Positions 42,330 through 51,289 of a stretch of DNA of 64,000 bases are shown here, piece by piece. Source of the stretch: Scandinavium lactucae. GTDB taxonomy: Bacteria; Pseudomonadota; Gammaproteobacteria; Enterobacterales; Enterobacteriaceae. The notes beneath the pieces were generated by a model. The model was not told where the DNA came from and did not search any database. It was given only the letters and a program-made list of their open reading frames with translations. Numbering within the stretch: the first letter of the stretch is position 1; each line of letters starts with the position of its first letter. The stretch spans positions 428,162 through 492,161 of the forward strand of contig NZ_JAWXRD010000002.1 of assembly GCF_033843265.1 (NCBI RefSeq), read 5' to 3'. The position numbers were made by a program, and so were the translations under genes.

Positions 42330-42336
42330 CGCTCGA

Positions 42337-42369
42337 TTGTAGGCCGGGTAAGCGCAGCGCCACCCGGCA
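42337..42369. repeat. REP element after fadE
   Basis: TGTAGGCCGGGTAAGC...GCGCCACCCGGC is a single enterobacterial REP unit. Confidence 0.75.
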
Positions 42370-42381
42370 AACACACACCTT

Positions 42382-42411
42382 AAAAGCGGAGAATCTTCTC
42401 CGCTTTTTTTA
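42382..42411 (+). terminator. fadE terminator
   Basis: AAAAGCGGAGAA, TCT, TTCTCCGCTTTTTTT is a strong intrinsic terminator. Confidence 0.85.
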
Positions 42412-42464
42412 TTGAAATGCTGATAAGGTAGAGCAGTGACTCGTTAGCCTGTAATCGGGAGTTT

Positions 42465-43241
42465 ATGACTGTGCCCAATTTGAAAGTAACATTGTTGCAA
42501 CAACCCTTGGTGTGGATGGACGGCCCCGCCAACCTGCGTCATTTCGACAGACAACTGGAAGAGATTCAGGGGCGCGATGTGATTGTGCTGCCAGAGATGT
42601 TCACCACTGGTTTTGCGATGGAAGCGGCGGTCCGGTCACTGCCGGAAGACGATGTCATCAGCTGGATGCATGAAAAAGCACAGCAAACTAACGCCCTGGT
42701 GGCGGGCAGCGCCGCGCTGCAAACCGAGCGTGGTCCGGTGAACCGTTTCCTGCTGGTCGAGCCGGAAGGCACCGTGCATCGCTATGACAAACGCCATCTG
42801 TTCCGCATGGCCGATGAGCATCACCATTATCAAGCGGGCAACGAACGCGTAGTGTTTGAATGGCGCGGCTGGCGCATTTTGCCGCTGGTGTGTTACGACC
42901 TGCGTTTCCCGGTGTGGTCGCGCAACCGTAATGATTACGATCTGGTGTTGTACGTAGCCAACTGGCCTGCCCCGCGTTCCCTGCACTGGCAGGCACTGCT
43001 CACCGCGCGCGCCATTGAGAACCAGGCTTACGTTCTTGGCTGCAACCGCGTCGGCACCGACGGCAACGGCCATCACTATCGTGGCGATAGCCGGGTGATT
43101 AGCCCACAGGGTGAAATCATCGCCACCGCTGAACCACATCAGGCCACGCTGATTCATGCCGAGCTCTCGCTGACGGCGCTGACCGACTATCGCGAGAAAT
43201 TCCCCGCCTGGCAGGATGCCGACACGTTTACGCTGTCTTGA
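42465..43241 (+). CDS. yafV: Omega-amidase YafV
   Basis: The 258-residue nitrilase-superfamily protein has the Glu-Lys-Cys triad in LPEMFTTGF, YDKRHLFRM and PLVCYDLRFPVWS. It hydrolyses 2-oxoglutaramate or 2-oxosuccinamate, a repair or salvage step after glutamine transamination. It is co-directional with fadE but behind its terminator. In E. coli ivy lies between the two; it is absent here. Confidence 0.93.
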   Translation: MTVPNLKVTLLQQPLVWMDGPANLRHFDRQLEEIQGRDVIVLPEMFTTGFAMEAAVRSLPEDDVISWMHEKAQQTNALVAGSAALQTERGPVNRFLLVEPEGTVHRYDKRHLFRMADEHHHYQAGNERVVFEWRGWRILPLVCYDLRFPVWSRNRNDYDLVLYVANWPAPRSLHWQALLTARAIENQAYVLGCNRVGTDGNGHHYRGDSRVISPQGEIIATAEPHQATLIHAELSLTALTDYREKFPAWQDADTFTLS

Positions 43242-43280
43242 TTCTCTTTAGCCCTTCTTAGATAACAGAAGGGCTATTCG

Positions 43281-43616
43281 TCACGATCCCCGATACGTCG
43301 ACCAGCCCCATGGGGCAATCAAAAACGGTAAGTGGTAGTGATCACCGCTGGCGGGCAGCGTTATATCAATTTGCGCACTCGGGTAGAGCGTTTCGCGCCC
43401 GGTGCGGGCGAACCATTCGCCGATTTCCGCCGTCAGCCGATAACGGCCTGGCGCGAGCTCTCCCTCGGCCATCGCACCGATGCGTCCATCGGCGTTGGTT
43501 GCCGCTTCTTTCAATAACGTCCAGCCGGTCGGCGTGTGCTTTTCGAGGCGGATCACTACCCCTGCCGCCGGTTTGCCGAGTGAAGTATCAAGAATATGGG
43601 TCGAAATATGGCTCAT
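43281..43616 (-). CDS. hiuH: 5-hydroxyisourate hydrolase
   Basis: The 111-residue transthyretin-like protein opens ISTHILDTSLGKPAAGV and closes YHLPFLIAPWGWSTYRGS; the His near the start, the Arg of the middle and the C-terminal YRGS tetrapeptide are the HIUase active-site marks. It converts 5-hydroxyisourate (from uricase) to OHCU. It has no signal peptide, so it is cytosolic. Equivalent to HpxQ of Klebsiella. Its ATG overlaps the stop of the fusion gene upstream by four bases, so it is the last gene of the hpxJ operon. Confidence 0.93.
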   Translation of the reverse strand: MSHISTHILDTSLGKPAAGVVIRLEKHTPTGWTLLKEAATNADGRIGAMAEGELAPGRYRLTAEIGEWFARTGRETLYPSAQIDITLPASGDHYHLPFLIAPWGWSTYRGS

Positions 43617-45373
43617 CGGGCGAACACTCCTTGCAGACGAAGCTGGGTGATTTGACGCAGTTGACGCAGCGCCTCCTGAATTTCGTCGGCGTCGCTGTTT
43701 TTCAGCCGCTGGTTAAGATTGGCGAGGATCTTTTCCCCACTGCGCCCTTTAGCGCGGATCAGGAATACTCGCCCAAATCGCGCCTCATAGTCTGCATTAC
43801 CCTGCGCTAGCGCCTGACGCAGCGCGGCATCGTGGCCGTTGACCGACGCTTGTTCCTGACGCGAGAACGACGATTCGGCTGACAAGCCCTTAGGCTTATC
43901 GCCAATGCGCGGATGCGCCTGTAGGGCTGATTCCAGCTCCGACAACTGCCAGCGTTCACTGAGCGCAGCGGCCTTTTCCAGCAGCGCACCGAGGCTGACA
44001 TAAGGTCGCCCAGCCACCAGCGATTGCTGCCATTCCGGCAACGCCACGCAGGCGGCGATCATCTCCTTGGCCTGTTCCACGCTGGCACTGTTGAAAGCCC
44101 GGAGCGCATCCGGGTGGGCCGTCTCCTGCACCGCCAGGCTGTAGGCCTGCAAGGCCAGCGCCACGTCAGTTTGTTCAACCGACTCTGCTGGATGATGACT
44201 GATCCCGCCCGCACAGCGCACAAACAGCATTGCCACCGGCCAGCGTTCTGCTAACGCCATTGAATCGTGCCCGGCCCCGCTCGGCAAACTCAGCGCCCTG
44301 CCCTGCACGGTTTCGCAGGCGTGAACCAGCGTGGCCTGTAACACCGGGTCGCACGGTGTGGCGGGGGTGGTATAGAAAATATCATGCGAGAACGTCAGGC
44401 CGCGGCGCTGAGCTATCTGTCGGGCTTTTTCCAGCAAGGTCGCCAGTAGCGCTTCGCGCATGTCGTCGGACGGACTGCGAATATCGAGGCTCAGCGTGAC
44501 GCTGCCGGGAATCACGTTCACTGCACCGGGCTGGCAGTTCAGCGTGCCGACCGTCGCCACCAGGGTGGGGTCACTGGCCTGGGTGAGCTGTTCAATCGCT
44601 AGCATCCATTCGGCGGCTCCGGCCAGCGCATCCCGACGATGAGCCATCGGCACCGTTCCGGCGTGTCCGGCCTCGCCGTCAAAACGACAGTTCAGGCGGC
44701 GGGCACCGTTGATGGCAGTCACCACCCCGAGCGCTAAATCTTCGCCTTCCAGCACCGGGCCCTGCTCGATGTGCAGCTCCAGACTGGCGCTAAATTCTTC
44801 TGGTAAACGGGCGGCGTGCGCGATGCGTGCCGGATCTAATCCCGCATTGACCATCGCCTGCGCGACGCTGATGCCCTGCGCATCACAGCAGTCCAGCCAC
44901 TCTGGCGGCCAGCTACCGGTCAGCCCCCGGCTGCCGAGCAGCGTGATGCCAAAGCGCGTGCCTTCTTCATCGCCAAACCCGACAATTTCAATGGCCTGCG
45001 CCAGACGCCGGTCATGGCGGTTCAGCCAGGCTACGATTTCAATCGCCGTCAGGACACCGAGCATTCCGTCATAGCGCCCGGCGTTGCGGACGGTATCCAG
45101 ATGCGAGCCGAGCAACAGCGCAGCCGCGCCTTCCTGCTGCGCGTCGTAGCGCCCACAGATATTGCCCACCGCGTCCTGCCAGGCGATCATGCCCGCCTCG
45201 TTCATCCATTGCGCCACCAACGCGTTGGCCTGCAAATGTTCAGGCGAGAGGTAAACCCGGGTCAGTTCCCCGGTGGTTTCACTGATTTCTGCCAGTTGGT
45301 CGCTGCGTGCCATGACGCGGGCTGCCGCCAGACGTGCCTCTTCGGCACTCATTGGCATGATGTTCTGTGGCAT
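43613..45373 (-). CDS. Allantoate amidohydrolase - OHCU decarboxylase fusion
   Basis: This 586-residue protein joins two enzymes. Residues 1-~415 are an M20-family allantoate amidohydrolase (HpxK/AllC type): LLLGSHLDTVRNAGRYDG with His91 and Asp102, GFGDEEGTRFG (135-137), LELHIEQGPVLEG with His201, SGAGHDSMA and HHPAES. Residues ~425-586 are OHCU decarboxylase (HpxT type): FNSASVEQAKEM, AHPRIGDKP with the catalytic His487, SRQEQASV and YEARFGRVFLIRAKGRS. The two act at different steps: OHCU to (S)-allantoin, and allantoate to ureidoglycine. In Klebsiella hpxT and hpxK are separate genes. It lies between hpxJ (three bases) and hiuH (overlap) in one operon behind a sigma-54 promoter. Confidence 0.92.
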   Translation of the reverse strand: MPQNIMPMSAEEARLAAARVMARSDQLAEISETTGELTRVYLSPEHLQANALVAQWMNEAGMIAWQDAVGNICGRYDAQQEGAAALLLGSHLDTVRNAGRYDGMLGVLTAIEIVAWLNRHDRRLAQAIEIVGFGDEEGTRFGITLLGSRGLTGSWPPEWLDCCDAQGISVAQAMVNAGLDPARIAHAARLPEEFSASLELHIEQGPVLEGEDLALGVVTAINGARRLNCRFDGEAGHAGTVPMAHRRDALAGAAEWMLAIEQLTQASDPTLVATVGTLNCQPGAVNVIPGSVTLSLDIRSPSDDMREALLATLLEKARQIAQRRGLTFSHDIFYTTPATPCDPVLQATLVHACETVQGRALSLPSGAGHDSMALAERWPVAMLFVRCAGGISHHPAESVEQTDVALALQAYSLAVQETAHPDALRAFNSASVEQAKEMIAACVALPEWQQSLVAGRPYVSLGALLEKAAALSERWQLSELESALQAHPRIGDKPKGLSAESSFSRQEQASVNGHDAALRQALAQGNADYEARFGRVFLIRAKGRSGEKILANLNQRLKNSDADEIQEALRQLRQITQLRLQGVFAR

Positions 45374-45376
45374 GAA

Positions 45377-46615
45377 TCACCCCTCGTAAGTGTCCCAGGC
45401 GGCCTGCATTGCCGCGCCCTGGGTGGTGGCAAAGCCCAGACGGTTCAATACCGCTTCCAGCGCGGTCAGGGTTTGCAAAACACAATCCTTCCGGGCGTTG
45501 TAGCCCATGGTGCCGATACGCCAGATTTTGCCCGCTAGCGGACCAAACGAGGTGCCGATTTCAATGTGGAAATCATTGAGCAGGCGCTGACGCACCTCCT
45601 CACCATGCACACCCGCCGGGATAACCACCCCGAGCACGTTATTCATTTTGTGGCGGATGTCGCCGAAGACTTCCAGGCCCATGCCCTGAATGCCATTCAG
45701 CATCGCGCGACCGTGCAGCTCGTGGCGAGCGATCAGGTTATCCATACCTTCCTCAAGCATGATGCGCGCACACTCGCGGGCGGCAAACAGCATGCTGGTG
45801 GCTTCGGTGTGATGGTTCAGACGCTCCGGCCCCCAGTAGTCCATGACCATCCCGAGATCGAAATAATTCGACCAGATCATCTCGTCTTCGCCATCCTGAT
45901 GATCCCCGGTGCGGATCCCCTGCTCCACGCATTTACGCGCGCGGATCACCGCTTCCATTTCCGCACTGAGGGTAATCGGCGAGCTGCCGGACGGGCCGCC
46001 AAGGCATTTCTGTAGTCCGGCAGAGACCGCATCCAGCCCCCAGGCATCAGTTTCCAGCACATTGCCACCCAGTGACGCGGTGGCATCGGTATAAAACAGC
46101 ACCCCGTGGCGGCGACAAATCTCGCCCCACTCCTGCAATGGTTGCAGCATCGTGGTCGAGGTATCGCCCTGCACCGTCAGCAGCAGGCGCGGCTTAACGC
46201 GCTTGATAGCATCCTCGATTTGCTGGGCGCTGAACACCTCGCCCCACGGGACATCTATGGTGTGAACGTCAGCCCGACAGCGTCGGGCAATTTCACACAG
46301 CAGGTGGCCGAAACGACCAAACACTGGCACCAGCACCTTATCGCCGGGACGAATGGCCGACAGCAGAATGGCTTCAATCCCGGCCCGGGAGGTGCCATCC
46401 ACCAGCATGGTCCACTGATTTTCAGTGCGGAACACCCCGCGATACAGCGCCATCACTTCATTCATGTAGCCGGTCATTACCGGATCGTACTGGCCGATCA
46501 GTTGACTGGACATTGCCCGCAGCACTCGCGGATCGGCGTTGATTGGCCCCGGCCCCATCAACAAACGGTGCGGAGGGTTAATAGCGGAACAAGGCTGAAC
46601 CTCGAACATGGACAC
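45377..46615 (-). CDS. hpxJ: (S)-ureidoglycine-glyoxylate aminotransferase
   Basis: The 412-residue PLP enzyme belongs to the alanine-glyoxylate aminotransferase class V group: LMGPGPINADPRVLRAMS, VQGDTSTTM, DATASLGGN and SAGLQKCLGGPSGSSP with the PLP lysine. It matches Klebsiella HpxJ, which moves the amino group of ureidoglycine to glyoxylate or another 2-oxo acid and gives oxalurate. It is the first gene of the operon hpxJ, fusion gene, hiuH. A consensus sigma-54 promoter lies 55-70 bases upstream. Confidence 0.9.
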   Translation of the reverse strand: MSMFEVQPCSAINPPHRLLMGPGPINADPRVLRAMSSQLIGQYDPVMTGYMNEVMALYRGVFRTENQWTMLVDGTSRAGIEAILLSAIRPGDKVLVPVFGRFGHLLCEIARRCRADVHTIDVPWGEVFSAQQIEDAIKRVKPRLLLTVQGDTSTTMLQPLQEWGEICRRHGVLFYTDATASLGGNVLETDAWGLDAVSAGLQKCLGGPSGSSPITLSAEMEAVIRARKCVEQGIRTGDHQDGEDEMIWSNYFDLGMVMDYWGPERLNHHTEATSMLFAARECARIMLEEGMDNLIARHELHGRAMLNGIQGMGLEVFGDIRHKMNNVLGVVIPAGVHGEEVRQRLLNDFHIEIGTSFGPLAGKIWRIGTMGYNARKDCVLQTLTALEAVLNRLGFATTQGAAMQAAWDTYEG

Positions 46616-46669
46616 ATCCTTTGGTCTGGATACCGGTTATTGAAACGAATGATTCTTTTAATATCGTTT

Positions 46670-46686
46670 TTGCAACGAATGTGCCA
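46670..46686 (-). promoter_or_regulatory. Sigma-54 promoter of the hpxJ operon
   Basis: The minus strand reads TGGCAC ATTCG TTGCAA, a perfect -24/-12 element. Transcription should start near 46659, giving a leader of about 45 bases before hpxJ. Confidence 0.8.
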
Positions 46687-46751
46687 GCCCGCACTTTCGC
46701 TTTTCATCGAACGATTACGGATAATTCGCCCATCGTTGATTCAAAACGGAA

Positions 46752-46784
46752 CCCTGCGCGGGTGCATTTGCACCATCGCAGGGC
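46752..46784 (-). terminator. hpxU terminator hairpin
   Basis: CCCTGCG and CGCAGGG enclose an inner stem GGTGCA-TT-TGCACC directly after the hpxU stop; the downstream tract TTCCGTTTT is moderately U-rich. Its right part overlaps the NtrC-like site. Confidence 0.55.
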
Positions 46785-46785
46785 A
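46769..46785. promoter_or_regulatory. NtrC-like site upstream of the hpxJ promoter
   Basis: TGCACCATCGCAGGGCA matches about 13 of 17 positions of the NtrC consensus (TGCACY-N5-RGTGCA). It lies about 110-125 bases upstream of the predicted start point, a usual enhancer distance. Confidence 0.35.
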
Positions 46786-47625
46786 TCAGCGCTGTTCCAG
46801 TTCGTCCAGAGTGTGATAGAGGTCGGCGATGTGGTGAATACGCTGGCGACCTTCGCTGAGCGTGCTGTGCAGCAAGGCATTGGCTAACAAATTCACCAGG
46901 CTCATGGCGCTGCTGTAACTGTCGAACGCCGAAACGCTGTCCAGCGGAGTGGCAAAATGCCAGCGGCAGCGGGTGCGAATGCGGGTGGCCTGCGGCTCGC
47001 TTATCACCAACACCTGCGCCTGCTGGCTCTGCAACGCTTCAAGCAGCGGGCGAATCACGCGCGAACGGCGGCGAAACGCCACCACGATAACCAAATCTTC
47101 CGGGGTGATATCGACCACTTCTTCCGCCAGCGTCTGGCCCGGCTGCGGCATCAGCCAGACGTTGCCGCGACTTTGCATCAACTGCTGGCGCAGGTGCAAC
47201 GCCACCGGGGCGCTGTTACGCAGGCCGACGATAAACACCCGTCTGGCGCTTGCCAGCGCGGCGATCACCTCATCAAACAGGCTGGCATCCAGAGCGTTAA
47301 CCCACTGCATCAGATTAGCCATTTCCTGTTTATAATGACGCGCCAGCAGGGTGTTGCCCTGCACCGCATCGCGTTCACCGGTCAGCGGCATCCCGCTCTG
47401 GCGCAGGGTTCGCAGCTCGTCGCGCATGTCTTTGAAGCGCTCATAGCCCAGATGGCGGAACAGACGGCTGACGGTAGCCTTCGAGACCCCACTCAGCCGC
47501 GCCAGTTCGGCGCTGTTGTAGCTCACCAGATCGTCAAAATGATCCATGATGAACGACGCGACGCGCTGTTCCTGCGGTGACAATTCGTTAAAGCACGCCC
47601 TCAGGCGCTCATCGAGCTGCTGCAT
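46786..47625 (-). CDS. hpxU: MurR/RpiR-family regulator of the hpx cluster
   Basis: The 279-residue product has an HTH_6 N-terminus (SAELARLSGVSKATVSRLFRHLG, residues 37-60) and a SIS sugar-phosphate-like domain (about 115-250; VFIVGLRNSAPVALHLRQQL). Such regulators respond to small pathway metabolites. It diverges from hpxW across 112 bases and is upstream of hpxJ, so both operons are probable targets. The symbol follows Klebsiella naming from memory. Confidence 0.75.
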   Translation of the reverse strand: MQQLDERLRACFNELSPQEQRVASFIMDHFDDLVSYNSAELARLSGVSKATVSRLFRHLGYERFKDMRDELRTLRQSGMPLTGERDAVQGNTLLARHYKQEMANLMQWVNALDASLFDEVIAALASARRVFIVGLRNSAPVALHLRQQLMQSRGNVWLMPQPGQTLAEEVVDITPEDLVIVVAFRRRSRVIRPLLEALQSQQAQVLVISEPQATRIRTRCRWHFATPLDSVSAFDSYSSAMSLVNLLANALLHSTLSEGRQRIHHIADLYHTLDELEQR

Positions 47626-47686
47626 ACCCTCTCCTGCAACTTTTGTTTCATCCTAAGCTGACACACGCCAACGCCGGGCGTCAATC

Positions 47687-47702
47687 TGGAACGTTTTTTG
47701 CC
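47687..47702 (+). promoter_or_regulatory. Sigma-54 promoter of hpxWXYZ
   Basis: TGGAAC GTTTT TTGCC has the invariant GG-N10-GC spacing. The start would be near 47713, 25 bases before the hpxW ATG. Confidence 0.7.
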
Positions 47703-47737
47703 TGATAACACCGAAGACCTTCCACGGAGCAAAAATC

Positions 47738-49321
47738 ATGCAAAGTAATCTGGCCCCGGGTGCCATGGCGGTTACCCCTCATCATCTCGCCAGCGAATCG
47801 GCGCTTTCGGTCCTGCGCCACGGTGGGGATGCCATCGAAGCGATGGTCGCGGCGGCGGCCACCATTGCCGTGGTCTATCCGCACATGAACGGCATCGGCG
47901 GGGACGGGTTCTGGCTGATTGTGCCGCCGACCGGCGAGCCGATTGCCATTGACGCCAGCGGGGCCGCAGGGGCATTAGCGACGCTGGAATATTACGCCGG
48001 ACATGCTGCCATTCCGCATCGTGGTGCGAAAGCAGCGCTGACCGTGCCGGGCACAATCAGCGGTTGGGACGACGCGCTAAAAGTCTCCGCCAGCCTTGGC
48101 GGGGGACAGCTGCCCCTCTCCCGCCTGCTGGCCGACGCCATTCGTTACGCCGCCGATGGGATGCCCGTCACCCGCTCGCAGGCCAGCGCTACACAGGGCA
48201 AATACCATGAACTTTCCGGTGTGCCGGGCTTTGCCGGAACCTTTTTACAACGCGGCGAGGTGCCTACCGCAGGCAACCGTTTTTGTCAGCCGCGTCTGGC
48301 CCGCACCCTGACCAGGCTGGCCAATGACGGTCTCGACAGTTTTTATCGTGGTCCGCTGGCACAGCTGATGGCAGAAGAGTTTCAGGCGACCGGCTGCCCG
48401 CTGACCGGGCGGGATCTCGCCTGCCATCGCGCGCGGCGTCGCGTGCCGCTCAAACTTAGCCACCAGCAGGGCGAGATTTTCAATATGACGCCGCCCACGC
48501 AGGGGCTGGTGTCGCTGGCGATCCTGGGCATTACCGACCATCTGCAGATGGCCAACGCCGATGAAGTGCAGACCATTCACCGCATCGTTGAGGCCACCAA
48601 ACAGGCATTCAGCCTGCGCGATAAATACATCACCGATCCGCGCCACGTCACGCTCCCGGTCCAAAGCCTGTTGGAAAACGCACCGTTGCAGGAGATGGCC
48701 GCCAACATTGACGACCACCGCGCCGCGCCGTGGGGCAAAGGCAAAGGCCCGGGGGATACCGTCTGGCTGGGCGTTGTCGACGGCAACGGCCTGGCGGTGT
48801 CGTTCATCCAGAGCATTTATCACGAATTTGGCAGCGGCGTGGTGCTACCGGAAAGCGGCATTCTGCTGCAAAACCGCGGCGCGGCATTCCAGCTCGACCC
48901 GGATCACCTCCTGGCCCTGGCCCCTGGCAAACAGCCGTTCCATACCCTTAACCCGGCGGCGGCGCGGCTGAAAGATGGCCGGACCATGGTGTACGGCACC
49001 ATGGGCGGGGACGGACAGCCGCAAACCCAGGCGGCGATTTTTACCCGCCATGTGATTCAGGGCATGCCGTTACAGGAGGCAGTTTGCGCCCCGCGCTGGC
49101 TGCTTGGCCGCACCTGGGGCCAGGCAACGGACTCCCTCAAACTCGAAGGCGGCTTCAGCGAAGCGACGTTTACGGCACTGCGCGAGTTAGGCCACGACGT
49201 GGAATGGTTGCCGGGAATGAGTGAAGCAATGGGTCATGCCGGGGCAATTGTGCGCCACCCTAACGGCATGCTGGAAGGGGCATTCGATCCACGCAGCAAC
49301 GGCAGCGCAGCCGGATTTTAA
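47738..49321 (+). CDS. hpxW: Oxamate amidohydrolase, gamma-glutamyltransferase family
   Basis: The 527-residue product is an N-terminal-nucleophile hydrolase of the GGT family: NGIGGDGFWLIVPP near residue 51, GPGDTVWLGVVDGNG near 337, where Thr341 is the predicted nucleophile released by self-cleavage after Asp340, and TMGGDGQPQTQAAI near the end. Klebsiella HpxW hydrolyses oxamate to oxalate and ammonia. There is no signal peptide, unlike periplasmic GGT. It leads the operon hpxWXYZ, whose genes overlap. Confidence 0.9.
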   Translation: MQSNLAPGAMAVTPHHLASESALSVLRHGGDAIEAMVAAAATIAVVYPHMNGIGGDGFWLIVPPTGEPIAIDASGAAGALATLEYYAGHAAIPHRGAKAALTVPGTISGWDDALKVSASLGGGQLPLSRLLADAIRYAADGMPVTRSQASATQGKYHELSGVPGFAGTFLQRGEVPTAGNRFCQPRLARTLTRLANDGLDSFYRGPLAQLMAEEFQATGCPLTGRDLACHRARRRVPLKLSHQQGEIFNMTPPTQGLVSLAILGITDHLQMANADEVQTIHRIVEATKQAFSLRDKYITDPRHVTLPVQSLLENAPLQEMAANIDDHRAAPWGKGKGPGDTVWLGVVDGNGLAVSFIQSIYHEFGSGVVLPESGILLQNRGAAFQLDPDHLLALAPGKQPFHTLNPAAARLKDGRTMVYGTMGGDGQPQTQAAIFTRHVIQGMPLQEAVCAPRWLLGRTWGQATDSLKLEGGFSEATFTALRELGHDVEWLPGMSEAMGHAGAIVRHPNGMLEGAFDPRSNGSAAGF

Positions 49322-49330
49322 GGAGCGATG

Positions 49331-49519
49331 ATGAACGACACTGAATTTAACTGGCCGCAATACATTCACCTGATGGAACAGCTGCTGGCGGTTCCCCTTG
49401 ATTCACCGCGCCGGGCCGAGCTGGCGATTCAGCTTGAGCGGATTGCGGCGATTGCTGAACCGCTAATGGCCTTCCCGTTACCGCACCGCCAGGAAGGTGC
49501 AGGAGTGTATCAGCTATGA
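49331..49519 (+). CDS. hpxX: Oxalurate catabolism small subunit HpxX (AtzG-like)
   Basis: The 62-residue product resembles DUF4089/AtzG proteins (YIHLMEQLLAVPLD, ELAIQLERIAAIAEPLMAF). In the cyanuric acid pathway AtzG forms a stable complex with the amidase AtzE, and here HpxX sits directly before an AtzE-family amidase. Of two adjacent ATGs I prefer 49331, five bases after AAGGAG. Its stop overlaps the hpxY ATG (ATGA). Confidence 0.8.
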   Translation: MNDTEFNWPQYIHLMEQLLAVPLDSPRRAELAIQLERIAAIAEPLMAFPLPHRQEGAGVYQL

Positions 49520-50892
49520 CATTGAGTATTCGGGACATTCAGCAGGGGTTACGCTACCGCCAGTTCAGCGCCGTCGAACTGGCGCAGCAGACGCTAGCCC
49601 GGATCGAGCGCGATAATCCGCAGGTAAATGCTTTCACCGAAGTGACGGCAGAGCGGATGCTGCGCGAAGCCGCTGACATGGATACACGTCTGAGCCGGGG
49701 CGAGGCGCTTCCGCCGCTGGCCGGGGTGCCGTTTGCGGTGAAAAACCTGTTTGATATCGCCGGTGTGACCACCCTTGCCGGGGCAAAACTGTTCAGCGAC
49801 CAGCCTCCGGCAACCGACGATGCCTTTGCCGTCCGACGGTTAAAGCAGGCAGGCGCAATGTTGGCGGGAGCGCTGAATATGGATGCCTATGCCTATGGTT
49901 TCACCACCGAAAACAGCCACTACGGCGCGACACGTAATCCGCGAGATCTGCAACGCATTGCCGGTGGTTCATCCGGCGGGTCTGCCGCAGCGGTGGCGGC
50001 TAAGCTGGTGAATTTCACCCTCGGCACCGATACCAACGGATCGATTCGCGTTCCCGCCTCGCTGTGCGGCGTACTGGGCCTGAAACCGACCTTTGGTCGC
50101 CTGTCGCGATCCGGCAGCCATCCGTTTGTCGCCAGCCTCGATCATATCGGCCCGCTGGCGCGCTTTACCGACGATTTAGCGCGGGTTTACGATGCGCTAC
50201 AGGGGCATGACGAGGATGATAAGTGGCAGGCTTCCCGCGAGGAATCGCGGGTTTCTGACACCTTTTCGCAAACCACCCGGCTGCGCTGTGCGGTGCTCGG
50301 GGGATGGTTTGATGAATGGAGCGATGGCGATGCCCACGAGGCGGTCGCCCGTGTGGCACGTGCACTCGGGGCCACGGACAGCCTCGACCTGCCGGAAGTG
50401 GCGCTTGCCCGTTCGGCAGCATTTTTACTGTCGGCGGCAGAAGGTGGCAATCACTATTTGCCCACGCTGCGCAGTGAGCCGGAACGGTTTGAACCCCATT
50501 CTCGCGAGCGTTTATTGGCGGGGGCGATGACGCCGTCGGCGTGGTACACCCAGGCGCAGCGATTTCGGGCCTGGTTTCGCGACCGGACGCTACCGCTGTT
50601 TAACGATTTTGATCTGCTGCTGGCTCCGGCCACGCCGTGCAGTGCCACGCGCATTGGCGACACCACGATGCACATTAACGGGATGGATTTACCGACCAAA
50701 GCCAGCATGGGGATGCTGACGCAGCCGATTTCGTTTCTCGGCCTGCCGGTCGTGACCGTGCCGCTCAAAACCCTCAGCGGCCTGCCGATTGGGGTGCAAA
50801 TTATCGGCGCGCCGTGGCAGGAAGCGCAGTGTTTACAGGCCGCCTGGCAGCTGGAGCAGGCCGGTATTCTTTATCAGCAGGAAGACGTATGA
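49516..50892 (+). CDS. hpxY: AtzE-family amidohydrolase
   Basis: The 458-residue product is an amidase-signature enzyme with the Lys-Ser-Ser triad in GVPFAVKNLFD, GGSSGGSAAAVAA and TDTNGSIRVPASLCG. AtzE hydrolyses 1-carboxybiuret; in this cluster oxalurate is the likely carbamoyl substrate, by context. It is translationally coupled to hpxX and hpxZ by ATGA overlaps, so the three probably form one complex. Confidence 0.87.
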   Translation: MTLSIRDIQQGLRYRQFSAVELAQQTLARIERDNPQVNAFTEVTAERMLREAADMDTRLSRGEALPPLAGVPFAVKNLFDIAGVTTLAGAKLFSDQPPATDDAFAVRRLKQAGAMLAGALNMDAYAYGFTTENSHYGATRNPRDLQRIAGGSSGGSAAAVAAKLVNFTLGTDTNGSIRVPASLCGVLGLKPTFGRLSRSGSHPFVASLDHIGPLARFTDDLARVYDALQGHDEDDKWQASREESRVSDTFSQTTRLRCAVLGGWFDEWSDGDAHEAVARVARALGATDSLDLPEVALARSAAFLLSAAEGGNHYLPTLRSEPERFEPHSRERLLAGAMTPSAWYTQAQRFRAWFRDRTLPLFNDFDLLLAPATPCSATRIGDTTMHINGMDLPTKASMGMLTQPISFLGLPVVTVPLKTLSGLPIGVQIIGAPWQEAQCLQAAWQLEQAGILYQQEDV

Positions 50893-51272
50893 ATCCGCAA
50901 CACATTGACAAGCCTTCGGTGCTGGAAGCCGTCACCGCCGCGTTTTATCTCTATGAAAAAGCGTTAATCAGTAACGACATTACCGTGCTGGATGAACTGT
51001 TCTGGGAGGATGCGCGCACGGTGCGCTTCGGAGCAACGGAAAATCTGTATGGCATCGCGCAGATCCGCGATTTCCGCAACGCGCGCCCGTCACAAGGGCT
51101 GGAACGCCTGCTGCGCCATACGGTGATCACCGCCTACGGCGAGGAGATGGCGGTGGCAAGCACCGAATTTACCCGTGAAAATAGCGAGCGCGTGGGCCGC
51201 CAGATGCAAACCTGGGTGAAATTTCCCTGCGGCTGGCGCATCGTGGCGGCCCATGTCAGTTTGATGGCATGA
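50889..51272 (+). CDS. hpxZ: Oxalurate catabolism protein HpxZ (AtzH/SnoaL-like)
   Basis: The 127-residue product has a cone-shaped NTF2/SnoaL-like fold pattern (AFYLYEKALISNDITVLDELFW, RFGATENLYGIAQIRDFR, GRQMQTWVKFPCGWRIVAAHVS). AtzH-like proteins accompany AtzE/AtzG amidases, and their own role is unclear. ATG 50889 overlaps the hpxY stop. It ends 17 bases from the convergent allantoinase gene. Confidence 0.82.
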   Translation: MNPQHIDKPSVLEAVTAAFYLYEKALISNDITVLDELFWEDARTVRFGATENLYGIAQIRDFRNARPSQGLERLLRHTVITAYGEEMAVASTEFTRENSERVGRQMQTWVKFPCGWRIVAAHVSLMA

Positions 51273-51289
51273 GCGAGTCGTTGCTCCCC

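Noticed and set aside
41268..42374. 368-codon minus-strand frame across fadE
   Set aside because: It is a shadow of fadE, which matches its family over full length; Gln/Arg/His-rich composition is an artefact.
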